64,000 nt of DNA from Cyanobium sp. CH-040. GTDB taxonomy: Bacteria; Cyanobacteriota; Cyanobacteriia; PCC-6307; Cyanobiaceae. The notes under the pieces are model-generated. The model was not told the origin of the DNA and did not search any database. It saw only the letters and a list, made by a program, of their open reading frames with translations. The stretch's first letter is position 1; each line of letters starts with the position of its first letter. Made by a program: the position numbers and the translations under genes. Below, in pieces: positions 49,970 to 58,309 of this stretch. The stretch covers positions 62,001-126,000 of the forward strand of contig NZ_JAGQCJ010000003.1 of NCBI RefSeq assembly GCF_024346135.1, given 5' to 3'.

Positions 49970-51130
49970 TCAGCCGTGGGGCTTGAGATTGTCGGCTCCG
50001 TCGATCACCGTCGCCTTGACGATGGCGTCATCGACACCGAGCTCTCCGAGCACGTCGAATCCATCCACCACGTAGCCGAAGGCGGCGTAGCGGCCATCCA
50101 CCAGATTCAGGCCCGCCGGTGTCAGTTCCGGCTCGTAGAGAAAGAAGAAGAACTGCGACGAACCGTCATCGAGCCGCTCGTCGGAGTGGGCCCAGCCCAG
50201 GGTGCCGAAGGTGGCGAAGGGCAGCATGGGGGTGGCCTTGTAACGCCCCAGATCCTCGAACGTCTGGTTGTAGAAGGGCGCCGCCTCTCCGGGCACCCGG
50301 ATCTCCAGGGGCACCGTGCGTTCCTGGCCGGTCCGGGGATCCACGTAACCCTGGTCGGGTCCCTTGGGGTCGCCCGTCTGGAGCACGTAGAAATCCTCGG
50401 CCCGGACGAAGGGAAGGCCGTCGTAGAAGCCCCTCTGCACCAGGTCCACGAACGCTCCGGCAGTCAGCGGGGCGTTGTAGCCGTCCGCCACGGCGGTGAG
50501 GTCGCCCTTGGTGGTGGAGATCCGCACGGTGGCGCGGCCCAGCAGGCGGGGCAGGCCGTCAAACTCGGCCGGAATGGCGAAGGGGAAGTCGCCCACCAGC
50601 AGGGCCTCGGCTTCGCCGAGGCTGGCGAGGGCGCTGCGGCGGGCGTCCAGGAACCCGTCCCGCTGCTGGCTGCCGGCGGCGGCGGCCATCTCCTGCAGCT
50701 GGCTTTCCAGGTTGTCCAGCAGGCCTGCGGCCCGTTCCTGGTCGGCCGGCTGGAAGTCAGCGAGGATGCCGTTGCGGGTGCTGCTCAGCAGCGACTGGCT
50801 GCGCCGCACCGTGTTGGCCAGGGCCGTCCAGCGCTTGGCCCGCAGGTCGTCGCTGGTGTCCTCGAGGCGGTGCTGCAGATCCTGCAGCCGCGGAGCGTCC
50901 ACCGGCAGGGCGTTGCGCAGGATCGCGGCCGGGTCCTTCACGGCGTTGCCCTCGGGGAGCGCCGCGCTGGCGGCGGGGGCCAGCAGCAGCAGGCTGAGCA
51001 GCAGCGCCAGGGCCCCCCGGCAGATCCGCACCACGGACCCGGCGGGCCAGAACACCTTGGGCCAGAGCACCTGTGGGAAGGGCGCCAGGCGGGATGGAGC
51101 GAGGCGGAATGGGCCCTGGGCCATGGCCAT
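49970..51130 (-). CDS. TLP40-like peptidyl-prolyl cis-trans isomerase, exported
   Basis: A 386-residue cyclophilin-type isomerase with a signal segment ([18 protein letters not shown]) and a helical N-terminal region (about 80-200, paired amphipathic helices). The cyclophilin domain follows ([60 protein letters not shown]). This matches TLP40-like lumenal cyclophilins, which in plants regulate a thylakoid phosphatase. Likely thylakoid lumen or periplasm. The ATG at 51130 is preferred for the signal peptide; the upstream 28 codons are not needed. Confidence 0.9.
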   Translation of the reverse strand: MAMAQGPFRLAPSRLAPFPQVLWPKVFWPAGSVVRICRGALALLLSLLLLAPAASAALPEGNAVKDPAAILRNALPVDAPRLQDLQHRLEDTSDDLRAKRWTALANTVRRSQSLLSSTRNGILADFQPADQERAAGLLDNLESQLQEMAAAAGSQQRDGFLDARRSALASLGEAEALLVGDFPFAIPAEFDGLPRLLGRATVRISTTKGDLTAVADGYNAPLTAGAFVDLVQRGFYDGLPFVRAEDFYVLQTGDPKGPDQGYVDPRTGQERTVPLEIRVPGEAAPFYNQTFEDLGRYKATPMLPFATFGTLGWAHSDERLDDGSSQFFFFLYEPELTPAGLNLVDGRYAAFGYVVDGFDVLGELGVDDAIVKATVIDGADNLKPHG

Positions 51131-51237
51131 GGATCCTCTCTGGCCGGACTTTGGCACAGCTCCCTGGAGCCCGCCCCGCATCTTCACGATGGCTTGCTGT
51201 AGCCAGCCGTACAATCCGCCCGGTCCGCATCGCCGGG

Positions 51238-51798
51238 ATGATCTCCAGCAACGACTTCCGCACCGGTACCTCGATCGAGCTGGATGGGCAGGTCTGGCGA
51301 GTCGTTGAATTCCTGCATGTGAAGCCGGGCAAGGGCTCGGCCTTCGTGCGCACCAAGCTGAAGGCGGTGCAGAGTGGCAACACGGTGGAGAAGACCTTCC
51401 GTGCCGGCGAGATGGTGCCCCAGGCGCTGCTGGAGAAGAGCACCCTCCAGCACACCTACATGGAAGGCGACGAGTACGTGTTCATGGACATGGGCACCTA
51501 CGAGGAAACCCGCCTCAGCGCCGCCCAGATCGGTGACGGCCGCAAGTACCTCAAGGAGGGCATGGAGGTGAACGTGCTCGCCTGGAACGGCAAGCCCCTG
51601 GAGGTGGAGCTGCCCAACTCGGTGGTGCTGGAGATCACCCAGACCGATCCCGGCGTCAAGGGCGACACCGCCACCGGCGGCACCAAGCCGGCGATCGTGG
51701 AGACCGGCGCCCAGGTGATGGTGCCGCTGTTCCTGTCCATCGGCGACAGGATCAAGATCGACACCCGCACCGACACCTACCTGGGGCGGGAGAACTGA
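51238..51798 (+). CDS. efp: Elongation factor P
   Basis: A 186-residue translation factor that relieves ribosome stalling at polyproline. [20 protein letters not shown] is the KOW-like domain I. The loop tip is Lys32 in [15 protein letters not shown], the position modified by lysylation or otherwise in other bacteria. Domains II and III end in [13 protein letters not shown]. Complete, divergent from the cyclophilin, and 5 bp before accB. Confidence 0.97.
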   Translation: MISSNDFRTGTSIELDGQVWRVVEFLHVKPGKGSAFVRTKLKAVQSGNTVEKTFRAGEMVPQALLEKSTLQHTYMEGDEYVFMDMGTYEETRLSAAQIGDGRKYLKEGMEVNVLAWNGKPLEVELPNSVVLEITQTDPGVKGDTATGGTKPAIVETGAQVMVPLFLSIGDRIKIDTRTDTYLGREN

Positions 51799-51803
51799 TC
51801 GCC

Positions 51804-52295
51804 ATGCAGCTCGACCACGATCAGCTTCAGGCGCTCCTGGCTCTGCTGGCAGAGAGCGATATTCAGGAGTTCAAGCTCGAGGGGGACGATTTCCGCCTCG
51901 AAGTGCGCCGCAACCTCCCCTCCCCGGCCCCCCTGGTGCCCCTGCCGCACCATCCGGCGGCCGTCTCTCCGCTGCCGCCCGCGCAGGTGCCCGCCGCGGT
52001 GCTGCAGGAGGTGCCTTCCGCTCCCCCACCGGCTGCCGCCGCCAGCCGCGGCGACCTGGTGGAGATCACCGCGCCGATGGTGGCGACCTTCTACCGCGCC
52101 CCTGCGCCAGGGGAGCCGGCCTTCGTGGAGCTGGGCAGCCGCATCCGGGAGGGTCAGACGGTGTGCATCCTCGAGGCGATGAAGCTGATGAACGAGCTCG
52201 AGGCCGAGGTGAGCGGCGAAGTGGTGGAGATCCTGGTGGAGAACGGCACGCCGGTGGAGTTCGGCCAGGTGCTGATGCGCGTCAAGCCCGGCTGA
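51804..52295 (+). CDS. accB: Biotin carboxyl carrier protein of acetyl-CoA carboxylase
   Basis: A 163-residue BCCP. N-terminal helical region (LQALLALLAESDIQEFKLEG), a Pro/Ala-rich mobile linker (about 39-80), and the biotinyl domain with Lys127 in CILEAMKLMNELEAEV, ending VEFGQVLMRVKPG. Carries carboxyl groups between biotin carboxylase and carboxyltransferase in fatty acid synthesis. Co-transcribed with efp. Overlaps the convergent pdxA stop by 14 bp. Confidence 0.97.
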   Translation: MQLDHDQLQALLALLAESDIQEFKLEGDDFRLEVRRNLPSPAPLVPLPHHPAAVSPLPPAQVPAAVLQEVPSAPPPAAAASRGDLVEITAPMVATFYRAPAPGEPAFVELGSRIREGQTVCILEAMKLMNELEAEVSGEVVEILVENGTPVEFGQVLMRVKPG

Positions 52296-53310
52296 GCTCC
52301 CAGGCCGTCTCGATCGCGGCCGTCATGCTCTGGGAGCGGGCGATGCCCCGTCCGGCGATGTCGAAGCCGGTGCCGTGGTCGGGTGAGGTGCGCAGGAACG
52401 GCAGGCCCAGGGTGGTGTTCACGGCGGCGTCGAAGGCCAGCAGTTTCACCGGGATCAGGCCCTGGTCGTGGTACAGGGCCAGGTAGCCATCGGGTCCGCT
52501 GCCCTGCCCGCGCCAGGCGGCGGCCGCATCCAGCCAGCAGCTGTCCGGTGGGCGGGGGCCCTCCACGCGCACGCCGGGGTGGTCGGCCCGCCAGGCCTCC
52601 AGGCAGCCCTCGAGCCAGTCGCGCTCCTCCACGCCCAGTCCGCCGGCCTCGCCCGCGTGCGGGTTGAGCGCCGCCACCACCAGGCGGGGCTCGGGGTTGA
52701 AGCGCCGGCAGAAGGCGAGCAGCAGCTCGAGCTTGCCCCGCACCAGCGCGGCGTTCAGCTGGCCGGGCACCGCGGCCAGGGGGATGTGGGTGGTGGCCAG
52801 CAGCGTGTTCAGGCGCCAGGCGCCGCGGGGGGCGCGGGCGGTGAACAGCATCGCCGCCTCCCGGGCGCCGCTCAGTTCGGCCAGCCGTTCCGTCTGGCCC
52901 GGGTAGTGATGGCCGGCCGCGTGCCAGCTGGCCTTGGCGATGGGAGCCGTGACCAGGGCCCGGCAACGGCCCGCCTGCACGAGGCCGGCGGCCGCCTCCA
53001 GCCAGGCGAAGCTGGCGGCTCCGGCGGCGGGGCCGCTGTGTCCGGGCGTCACCGCTCGATCGAGGGGCAGATCGACAATCTCCAGCTCGGCGGGATCCCT
53101 CAGGGGTGCATCGCTGTGGCGCCGCAGGTGGGCATGGTGGGCCTCCAGCCAGCGGCGGCAGCCCACCAGCACCGGCTCCAGCCCTTCGGGCAGGGGTCCT
53201 GCCAGGGCCTTGAGCACCACTTCGGCGCCGATGCCCGCGGGGTCCCCCAGGGCGATGGCCAGGCGCCCGCGGATCGAGTTGGATGGATCGCTGGTGCCGC
53301 TGCTGCCCAT
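52282..53310 (-). CDS. pdxA: 4-hydroxythreonine-4-phosphate dehydrogenase
   Basis: A 342-residue NAD-dependent, metal-binding enzyme of the DXP-dependent pyridoxal phosphate pathway. Seen: RLAIALGDPAGIGAEVVLKA, CRALVTAPIAKASWHAAGHH with the metal-ligand His region, ATTHIPLAAVP, ALNPHAGEAGGLGVEE and YHDQGLIPVKLLAFD with SPDHGTGFDIAG. The ATG at 53310 is used. On the opposite strand the next small gene begins with an ATG sharing two bases with this start codon. Confidence 0.95.
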   Translation of the reverse strand: MGSSGTSDPSNSIRGRLAIALGDPAGIGAEVVLKALAGPLPEGLEPVLVGCRRWLEAHHAHLRRHSDAPLRDPAELEIVDLPLDRAVTPGHSGPAAGAASFAWLEAAAGLVQAGRCRALVTAPIAKASWHAAGHHYPGQTERLAELSGAREAAMLFTARAPRGAWRLNTLLATTHIPLAAVPGQLNAALVRGKLELLLAFCRRFNPEPRLVVAALNPHAGEAGGLGVEERDWLEGCLEAWRADHPGVRVEGPRPPDSCWLDAAAAWRGQGSGPDGYLALYHDQGLIPVKLLAFDAAVNTTLGLPFLRTSPDHGTGFDIAGRGIARSQSMTAAIETAWELSRA

Positions 53311-53542
53311 GCTGCGCTGGTTGTTGCTGTTGGGGTTGCTGTGGGGTCTGGGCACCGGGATCAGCCGGGGATGGATCGAGCTGCGCTGGGGCCGGATGCT
53401 TCAGGATCTGGGGCTGCCCTTCGTGGCCGATCCTGATCCCTGCGACTGCCCCCCGGCGGGTGAGCCGCCTCCGAGCAGGCCATCGGCCGGGGCCTCCTCC
53501 TCCGCCAGGCAGGCCGGCAGCCCCTCCCGGAAGCTGGGATAG
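53309..53542 (+). CDS. Small membrane protein divergent from pdxA
   Basis: A 77-residue protein. The N-terminal hydrophobic segment MLRWLLLLGLLWGLGTGI is followed by RGWIELRWGRMLQDLGLPFV, a pattern I recall in small picocyanobacterial proteins at this locus. The Pro/Ser-rich tail (from about 45) runs 142 bp antisense into the epimerase gene and may be longer than in relatives. Its ATG overlaps the pdxA ATG on the other strand (CATG). Function unknown; coding status is moderately supported. Confidence 0.5.
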   Translation: MLRWLLLLGLLWGLGTGISRGWIELRWGRMLQDLGLPFVADPDPCDCPPAGEPPPSRPSAGASSSARQAGSPSRKLG

Positions 53543-54390
53543 CGCAGCCGGTAACCCAGCTCCCTGCAGAGCAGCCGGTTGCTGGCCCGCCTGTTCTCGG
53601 CCCAGAAGCTGCGGGCCATCGGACTCAGCTCGGCTTCGATGTCGGCGTAGCGCTCCGCATCCGGCAGCTTCAAGCCCAGCAGATGGCAGGCGAAGCCGAG
53701 CAGTTCGCTGGAGGGGCAGGGGCGGTCGTCGGTGATGTTGAGCACCGCCGGTCGCCGCCCGGCCGGCAGCGACAGGCAGTGCAGCAGGGCGCCGACGATG
53801 TCGTCGACATGGACGCGGGAGAACACCTGGCCCGGCTTGTGGATCAGCCGGCTGCGGCCGCCGCGCAGCCCCGCGAAGGGACTGCGGCCCGGCCCGTAGA
53901 TCGCCGGCAGACGCAGCACCTGCACCGGCAGGCCGCTCTCCCGCCAGGCCTGTTCGGCCTCCAGCCGGGCCTGGCTGCGTCCGGGCCCGGGGCGGGGCGG
54001 GGCGGACTCCTCCACCCAGGCTCCTCCGGTGTCGCCATAGACGCCCGTGGTGGAGAGATACCCCAGCCACTGCAGGGGCAGCTCCCGCAGCAGCGGCCCC
54101 AGGCAGCGCAGGGTCGGATCCCCCGGTCCGCCGTCCGGGGGGGCGGTGACCAGCACATGGGTCACGCCCGCCAGGGCGCTGGCCGGGGGGAGCGCGGCTG
54201 CGCCGCTGTCAAAGAGCAGCCACTTGAGCTCGGCCGGCGGGGCCCCGCCCGCCTCGGGCGGCCGCGGCTGCCGGCTGGTGAGCAGCACCGGCATGGCCTG
54301 GCGCAGAGCCGCGCGGGCGAAGCGGCGGCCCGTGTACCCGCCGCCCACCACCAGCAGGCGCCCCGCGCCCTTGACATCCTGGCCTGGCAT
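53401..54390 (-). CDS. NAD(P)-dependent epimerase/dehydratase-like protein (extended SDR)
   Basis: A 329-residue Rossmann-fold protein. The nucleotide motif is LLVVGGGYTGRRFARAALRQ, with GLGYLST-type GYLSTTGVYGDTGG and VLRLPAIYGPGRSP downstream, as in YeeZ-type SDRs. The Tyr of the usual YxxxK is not in the classical spacing; after the GVYGDTGG region comes SQARLEAEQAW, in which a Lys is absent. That suggests an atypical or non-catalytic family (YeeZ members lack part of the active site). Substrate unknown. The C-terminal 30 residues are Gly/Ser-rich. Confidence 0.8.
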   Translation of the reverse strand: MPGQDVKGAGRLLVVGGGYTGRRFARAALRQAMPVLLTSRQPRPPEAGGAPPAELKWLLFDSGAAALPPASALAGVTHVLVTAPPDGGPGDPTLRCLGPLLRELPLQWLGYLSTTGVYGDTGGAWVEESAPPRPGPGRSQARLEAEQAWRESGLPVQVLRLPAIYGPGRSPFAGLRGGRSRLIHKPGQVFSRVHVDDIVGALLHCLSLPAGRRPAVLNITDDRPCPSSELLGFACHLLGLKLPDAERYADIEAELSPMARSFWAENRRASNRLLCRELGYRLRYPSFREGLPACLAEEEAPADGLLGGGSPAGGQSQGSGSATKGSPRS

Positions 54391-54420
54391 CAGTACACCT
54401 GTACCAGTTGCATTCCCACG

Positions 54421-54768
54421 ATGCCCCGCCGTCTCTCCTCGCCGGCGCTCGCCACCTCCGTGCTCTCCCTGCGTCCGCCGCAGCCCCGCCCGGCGCAGGT
54501 CCGGCTGGGCTGCAAGGCCGGCTCCGCGTCCCTGTCCGTCTGCCACGGCCGTGCGGCCGTCCTCCCCGCTGCCAAGGTCCTGCACCACCGTTCACCCCAG
54601 CCTGCCGCAGGGGCGGATCCGGCGGCGGCCGCCGCCCCAGGACTGATCACCGCCCTCGCGGTGGGCACGCTGGTGCTGCTGGCTGCTCTGCTGGCTCCGG
54701 AGCAACCCCAGGATCAGGCCGCCATCTGCCAGCGCCACAACGGCTCGGTGGCCTGCCGGGTCTGGTGA
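54421..54768 (+). CDS. Conserved small membrane protein, C-terminal CQRHN-VW motif
   Basis: A 115-residue protein with a poorly conserved N-terminal half, one membrane helix (GLITALAVGTLVLLAALLAP, about 75-94) and a short tail ending AAICQRHNGSVACRVW. The paired cysteines and terminal CRVW are what I recall from picocyanobacterial hypotheticals at this locus. The N-terminal half is Arg/Pro/Ser-rich and the start is uncertain (ATG 54421 or later). It overlaps the convergent HNH gene by 55 bp. Confidence 0.6.
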   Translation: MPRRLSSPALATSVLSLRPPQPRPAQVRLGCKAGSASLSVCHGRAAVLPAAKVLHHRSPQPAAGADPAAAAAPGLITALAVGTLVLLAALLAPEQPQDQAAICQRHNGSVACRVW

Positions 54769-55151
54769 GGATCCGCCCACTGCAGCAGCCGCAGCGCCAG
54801 TTGCAGATCTCCCTCCAGCCAGGCCCGGATCGCCATGGCGCGGCGCGGGTCGTAGAAGCTCTGGCGCCGGTACCAGACGAACACGTCGCCGTCCCCCTTG
54901 TGGCCGTTGCAGGCCAGACAGGCGGGAACGCAGTTCTCGGTGACGCTCGATCCACCCCGGCTCTGGGGATGCACGTGGTCGATCGACTCGGATCGCTGGC
55001 CGCAGTAAACGCAGGTCTGGCCCGTGAGTTCGTGCAGGGAGCGGCGCCAGCGGCGGTGTTTGAGCTTGGGACAGAGATCCTCGAGTGAGACGGCGTTGAG
55101 CGCCTGGCCCTGCACCCCGGCGCGGTGCGAACCCCAATCCCTGGCCTGCAT
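54714..55151 (-). CDS. HNH endonuclease
   Basis: A 145-residue protein with a compact HNH domain: CVYCG and CLACN zinc pairs, the catalytic core SIDHVHPQSRGGSSVTENCV (first His pair) and the Asn in CNGHKGDGD. N-terminal LKHRRWRRSLHELTGQ is basic. The C-terminal helices (RRAMAIRAWLEGDLQLALRL) may contact a partner. Starts only 31 bp from the divergent SNF2 helicase. Family role is DNA nicking or cleavage; the target is unknown. Confidence 0.88.
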   Translation of the reverse strand: MQARDWGSHRAGVQGQALNAVSLEDLCPKLKHRRWRRSLHELTGQTCVYCGQRSESIDHVHPQSRGGSSVTENCVPACLACNGHKGDGDVFVWYRRQSFYDPRRAMAIRAWLEGDLQLALRLLQWADPHQTRQATEPLWRWQMAA

Positions 55152-55182
55152 GCGCGTGGCTCGGTTGGCACAGTTATGCCGC

Positions 55183-56814
55183 ATGGGAAGCGGTGGCACT
55201 GTGTCCGGGGCTGCAGTCAGGCCTCTCCGTTGCCGCCTGCGGCTCGGGGCCAGTGGGCGCATCGAGGTGATCAGCCCCTTCGATGCCGTCACCCAGGCCC
55301 AGCTGCGCGGCATCCGGCCCCGGGGCCAGTGGAATGGACGGCAGCGCTGCTGGGAGTTTCCCCTCGAAGCCGCCGAGGCGCTGCGCCGCACCCTGGCCGA
55401 CCGCTTTCCGGTGGAGCCGGAACTGGCCCAGTGGCTGGGCTGGCTCCAGCAGCCCCTGCCGCCCCTGCCGCCCCACCGCCAGCTGGTGGCGGCGGCGGCC
55501 CTGGCCGAGCCGCTGGCGGATGGCCGCTGCCTGTTCGCCCACCAGCGCGCCGCGGCGCGCTGGTTGCTGGCCCGGCGTGGTGCCCTGCTGGCCGATGCCA
55601 TGGGCCTGGGCAAGACCCTCTCCGCCCTGGCGGCCGCCAGGGCGATGGTGCGCCTGGCGGACTGCCGCGTGGTGGTGCTGGCGCCGGTGGGGCTCCATGA
55701 CCACTGGCGCAGCGAGGCCCTGGCCCTGGGGCTGCGGCTGGAGATCCACAGCTGGGCGCGCTTGCCGGAGTCGCTGCCGCCGGCCGGCACCGTGCTGATC
55801 GCCGATGAGGCCCATTACGCCCAGAACCTGCAAACGGCCCGCTCCAGGGGACTGCTGCGCCTGGCCCGGCATCCGCGGCTCCGGGCCGTCTGGCTGCTCA
55901 CCGGCACGCCGATGAAGAACGGTCGTCCGGCCCAGCTCTATCCGTTGCTGGCCGCCTTCGACCACCCCCTGACCCGCGACCAGCGTGCCTTCGAGGAGCT
56001 GTTCTGCCAGGGCCACTGGTGCGAGCGCCGGGGCCGCCGCATCTGGCAGGCCAACGGCGCCAGCAACCTCGGCGAGCTGCAGCGCCTCACCCGTCCGCTG
56101 CTGCTGCACCGCCGCAAGCAGGACTGCCTGGATCTGCCCCCCAAGCACCGGCTGCTCCAGCCGGTGGAGCTCGATGCCGGGCAGGCGCGCGGGTTCGAGC
56201 ATCAGCTCCAGCGCCGGGTGGCCGATTACCGGCGCCGCGCCGAGCGGGGGGAGGTGCGCCGGGATGCCGAGGTGCTGGCCGTGCTCACCGCCCTGCGCCG
56301 CATCGGCTCCGACTACAAGCTGCCGGCGGCGCGGTCGCTGGTGCGCCGTCTGCTGGAGCAGCGCCAGGCCGTGGTGGTGTTCACCGCCTTCGTCTCCACC
56401 GCGCGCCTGCTGCAGGCCGATCTCGGCGGCGGCGCCCTGCTCACCGGGGCGGTGCCCGTGTCCGAGCGCCAGCGGCTGGTGGAGCGGTTCCAGGCCGGTG
56501 CCACGCCGCTGCTGATCGCCACCTACGGCACCGGTGGCCTCGGCTTCACCCTGCACCGGGCCCGCCATGTGCTGCTGATCGAGCGGCCCTGGACGCCGGG
56601 CGATGCCGAGCAGGCGGAGGACCGCTGCCACCGCATCGGCATGGGCGGCAGCCTCACCAGCCACTGGCTGCAGCTCGGTGTGGCCGATCAGCTGGTGGAT
56701 GGTCTGATCGCCAGCAAGGCCGAGCGCATCGCCCTCACCCTGCAGCGTGGCGAAGCCCAGCTGCGCCGCCGCCGGCTCACGGCGATGGTACGGGAGGTGC
56801 TGCGGGAGTGGTGA
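55183..56814 (+). CDS. SNF2-family DNA helicase/translocase, SMARCAL1-like
   Basis: A 543-residue SNF2 ATPase. The N-terminal ~80 residues (IEVISPFDAVTQAQLRGIRP, then QRCWEFPLEAAEAL) resemble the HARP-type module of SMARCAL1. ATPase motifs: I DAMGLGKT (138-145), II DEAH in VLIADEAHYAQN, III LTGTPMKNG, V YGTGGLGFTLHRA and VI QAEDRCHRIGMGG. The short spacing between lobes (no long insertions) fits the SMARCAL1/ZRANB3 branch, whose members anneal or remodel stalled forks. Divergent from the HNH nuclease, which supports joint action (inference). Confidence 0.88.
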   Translation: MGSGGTVSGAAVRPLRCRLRLGASGRIEVISPFDAVTQAQLRGIRPRGQWNGRQRCWEFPLEAAEALRRTLADRFPVEPELAQWLGWLQQPLPPLPPHRQLVAAAALAEPLADGRCLFAHQRAAARWLLARRGALLADAMGLGKTLSALAAARAMVRLADCRVVVLAPVGLHDHWRSEALALGLRLEIHSWARLPESLPPAGTVLIADEAHYAQNLQTARSRGLLRLARHPRLRAVWLLTGTPMKNGRPAQLYPLLAAFDHPLTRDQRAFEELFCQGHWCERRGRRIWQANGASNLGELQRLTRPLLLHRRKQDCLDLPPKHRLLQPVELDAGQARGFEHQLQRRVADYRRRAERGEVRRDAEVLAVLTALRRIGSDYKLPAARSLVRRLLEQRQAVVVFTAFVSTARLLQADLGGGALLTGAVPVSERQRLVERFQAGATPLLIATYGTGGLGFTLHRARHVLLIERPWTPGDAEQAEDRCHRIGMGGSLTSHWLQLGVADQLVDGLIASKAERIALTLQRGEAQLRRRRLTAMVREVLREW

Positions 56815-57198
56815 CCGGCATGCCCGCGCAGAGCTTGCGGCGCACCTCCAGGTCGCTGCGCAGCTGCGCGTCCAGCCGCTCGGCGGGCAACCGGTCGGCC
56901 AGGCGCAGGGCCTCGCCCAGATCCGCACAGGCGGCCGCGTCCTCTCCGGCCAGGCTGTGGAGGAGATAGCGGTCGTTGCGTGGCCCGGGATCGTCGGGAT
57001 AGGCCGCCACCACCTCGTCGCAGAGGCTGATCTGCTCCTGGAGCCGATCCAGCGTCACGTTGCGCAGGCAGTCGTCCCTGCGCACCCCCTCCTCCTGGGG
57101 CAGGGGCTCCTCGCTGCAGCCGACCAGTGCCAGGCTGATCAGCAGCAGGGGCCCGATCAACCGGGCCGGCCAGGGCTCAGTAGCCGTAGCGCTCGCCA
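56777..57198 (-). CDS. Small lipoprotein, helical
   Basis: A 140-residue predicted lipoprotein. The hydrophobic segment LIGPLLLISLALVGC ends in a lipobox with Cys at LVGC, followed by the Ser/Glu-rich start of the mature chain. The rest is helical with one conserved-looking DDCLRNVTLDRLQEQISLCD repeat-like region and three further cysteines (ACADLGEALRLADRL, LCAGMP). I do not recognise the family. GTG 57198 gives a positive n-region and overlaps the upstream gene by 22 bp; TTG 57160 is an alternative. Its 3' end runs 38 bp into the SNF2 gene. Confidence 0.55.
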
Positions 57199-57599
57199 CG
57201 GCTCTTGGGGGTGCCGGCGGTCTGCGGAGCGGTTTCCGCCTCATCCCGGCGGAACAGGTCACCCAGGTGCATGCCGCAGTTGGGGAAGGCTTCAGGACTC
57301 TGCACCACCGCCTCGGTGATCATCACGGCCGCGTGCTGGGGGGAGGTGCGAAACAGGCCGCCGCCCTGGCGTTTGATCACCTCATAGGCCGCATCCCAGC
57401 TCACCTGGTGGCTGTTGCCGCTGCCGCGCATGAAGCAGTAGATCTGCGCGCCCCGGCCTCCCGGCGTGGACATCACCACCGGCACCACGCCGCCGTCCTG
57501 GGCGGCAGCGGCCAGGGGTGCCCAGGTGCCGGCAATCAGCGCCAGGCGCAGTCCCCACTGCGGCAGCCTGCCGGGCAGGGAACACCTCGGATCGGCCAT
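57177..57599 (-). CDS. Picocyanobacterial exported hypothetical (DUF6554-like)
   Basis: A 140-residue protein with a signal segment (LRLALIAGTWAPLAAAAQ). The mature part contains IYCFMRGSGNSHQVSWDAAY, VIKRQGGGLFRTSPQHAAVM and NCGMHLGDLF, with two cysteines that could pair. I recall this pattern from Synechococcus hypotheticals of the DUF6554 kind, but the label is tentative. Same strand as, and overlapping, the lipoprotein gene. Function unknown. Confidence 0.65.
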   Translation of the reverse strand: MADPRCSLPGRLPQWGLRLALIAGTWAPLAAAAQDGGVVPVVMSTPGGRGAQIYCFMRGSGNSHQVSWDAAYEVIKRQGGGLFRTSPQHAAVMITEAVVQSPEAFPNCGMHLGDLFRRDEAETAPQTAGTPKSRGERYGY

Positions 57600-57709
57600 G
57601 GTTCCTCGCGCACAAGCGTTCGTCACGGTATCGATCCGCTCCGGCAGCGTCGAGATGGGCCGCGGGCTGAAGTGGCCGGACCCCAGGGGTCGGCGCGCTG
57701 GATCCGCGC

Positions 57710-58225
57710 TCAGCCGGGGGGGTGGGCGCCTGGCAGCACCAGCCGCAGCACCAGGGGCAGCACGATCAGCACGGTGATCAGGCGCACGGCATGCAGCACC
57801 GCCACGGCTGCCCCAACCCCGAATTCGGCGCCGGCCAGGCTCATGCCACTGATCGCCCCGGGAGCCGAGCCCAGCAGGGCGACCACCGGCTCGGTGCCCA
57901 GCAGCCGGCTGCAGATCAGGGCCACCGCCAGGCCGGCCAGGATGAGTGTGCCCGTGATCAGCAGGGCGGGCCGCCAGAGCTGACGCAGCTCCACCAGCGC
58001 CGCCGCCGTGATGCTGGTGCCGATGACCGTGCCGATGCCGATCTCCAGCACCGTGCGGGTGCCCAGGGGCCACTGGGCAGGTTCCAGGCGTCCCGTGGCG
58101 CTCACGAGCCCGGCAGCCAGCAGCGCGCCCGCCAGGGGCGCTGCCGGCAGGCCGGTGCGCAGAGCCAGCACACCCCCGGCCGTTCCCGCCAGGGCGAACA
58201 GCAGCAGGGTCCAGGGGGCAGCCAT
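57710..58225 (-). CDS. AbrB-family membrane protein (pfam05145-like), single repeat
   Basis: A 171-residue polytopic membrane protein. Hydrophobic helices alternate with short loops: LLLFALAGTAGGVLALRTGL, PLAGALLAAGLVSATG, then LGTRTVLEIGIGTVIGTSIT, and the conserved SAPGAISGMSLAGAEFGVG. The usual AbrB-type membrane protein has two such repeats (about 340 residues); here only one copy is present, so it may act as a dimer. It is not the DNA-binding AbrB (cyAbrB). Function unknown. ATG at 58225. Confidence 0.75.
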   Translation of the reverse strand: MAAPWTLLLFALAGTAGGVLALRTGLPAAPLAGALLAAGLVSATGRLEPAQWPLGTRTVLEIGIGTVIGTSITAAALVELRQLWRPALLITGTLILAGLAVALICSRLLGTEPVVALLGSAPGAISGMSLAGAEFGVGAAVAVLHAVRLITVLIVLPLVLRLVLPGAHPPG

Positions 58226-58309
58226 CCGGCCATCATCGCCAGCGGCGTGCGCCCATGGCTTGGCCAGCCTGCGCGGATGTGCTGTCATCGGCGTCACGGC
58301 AACGACTCG

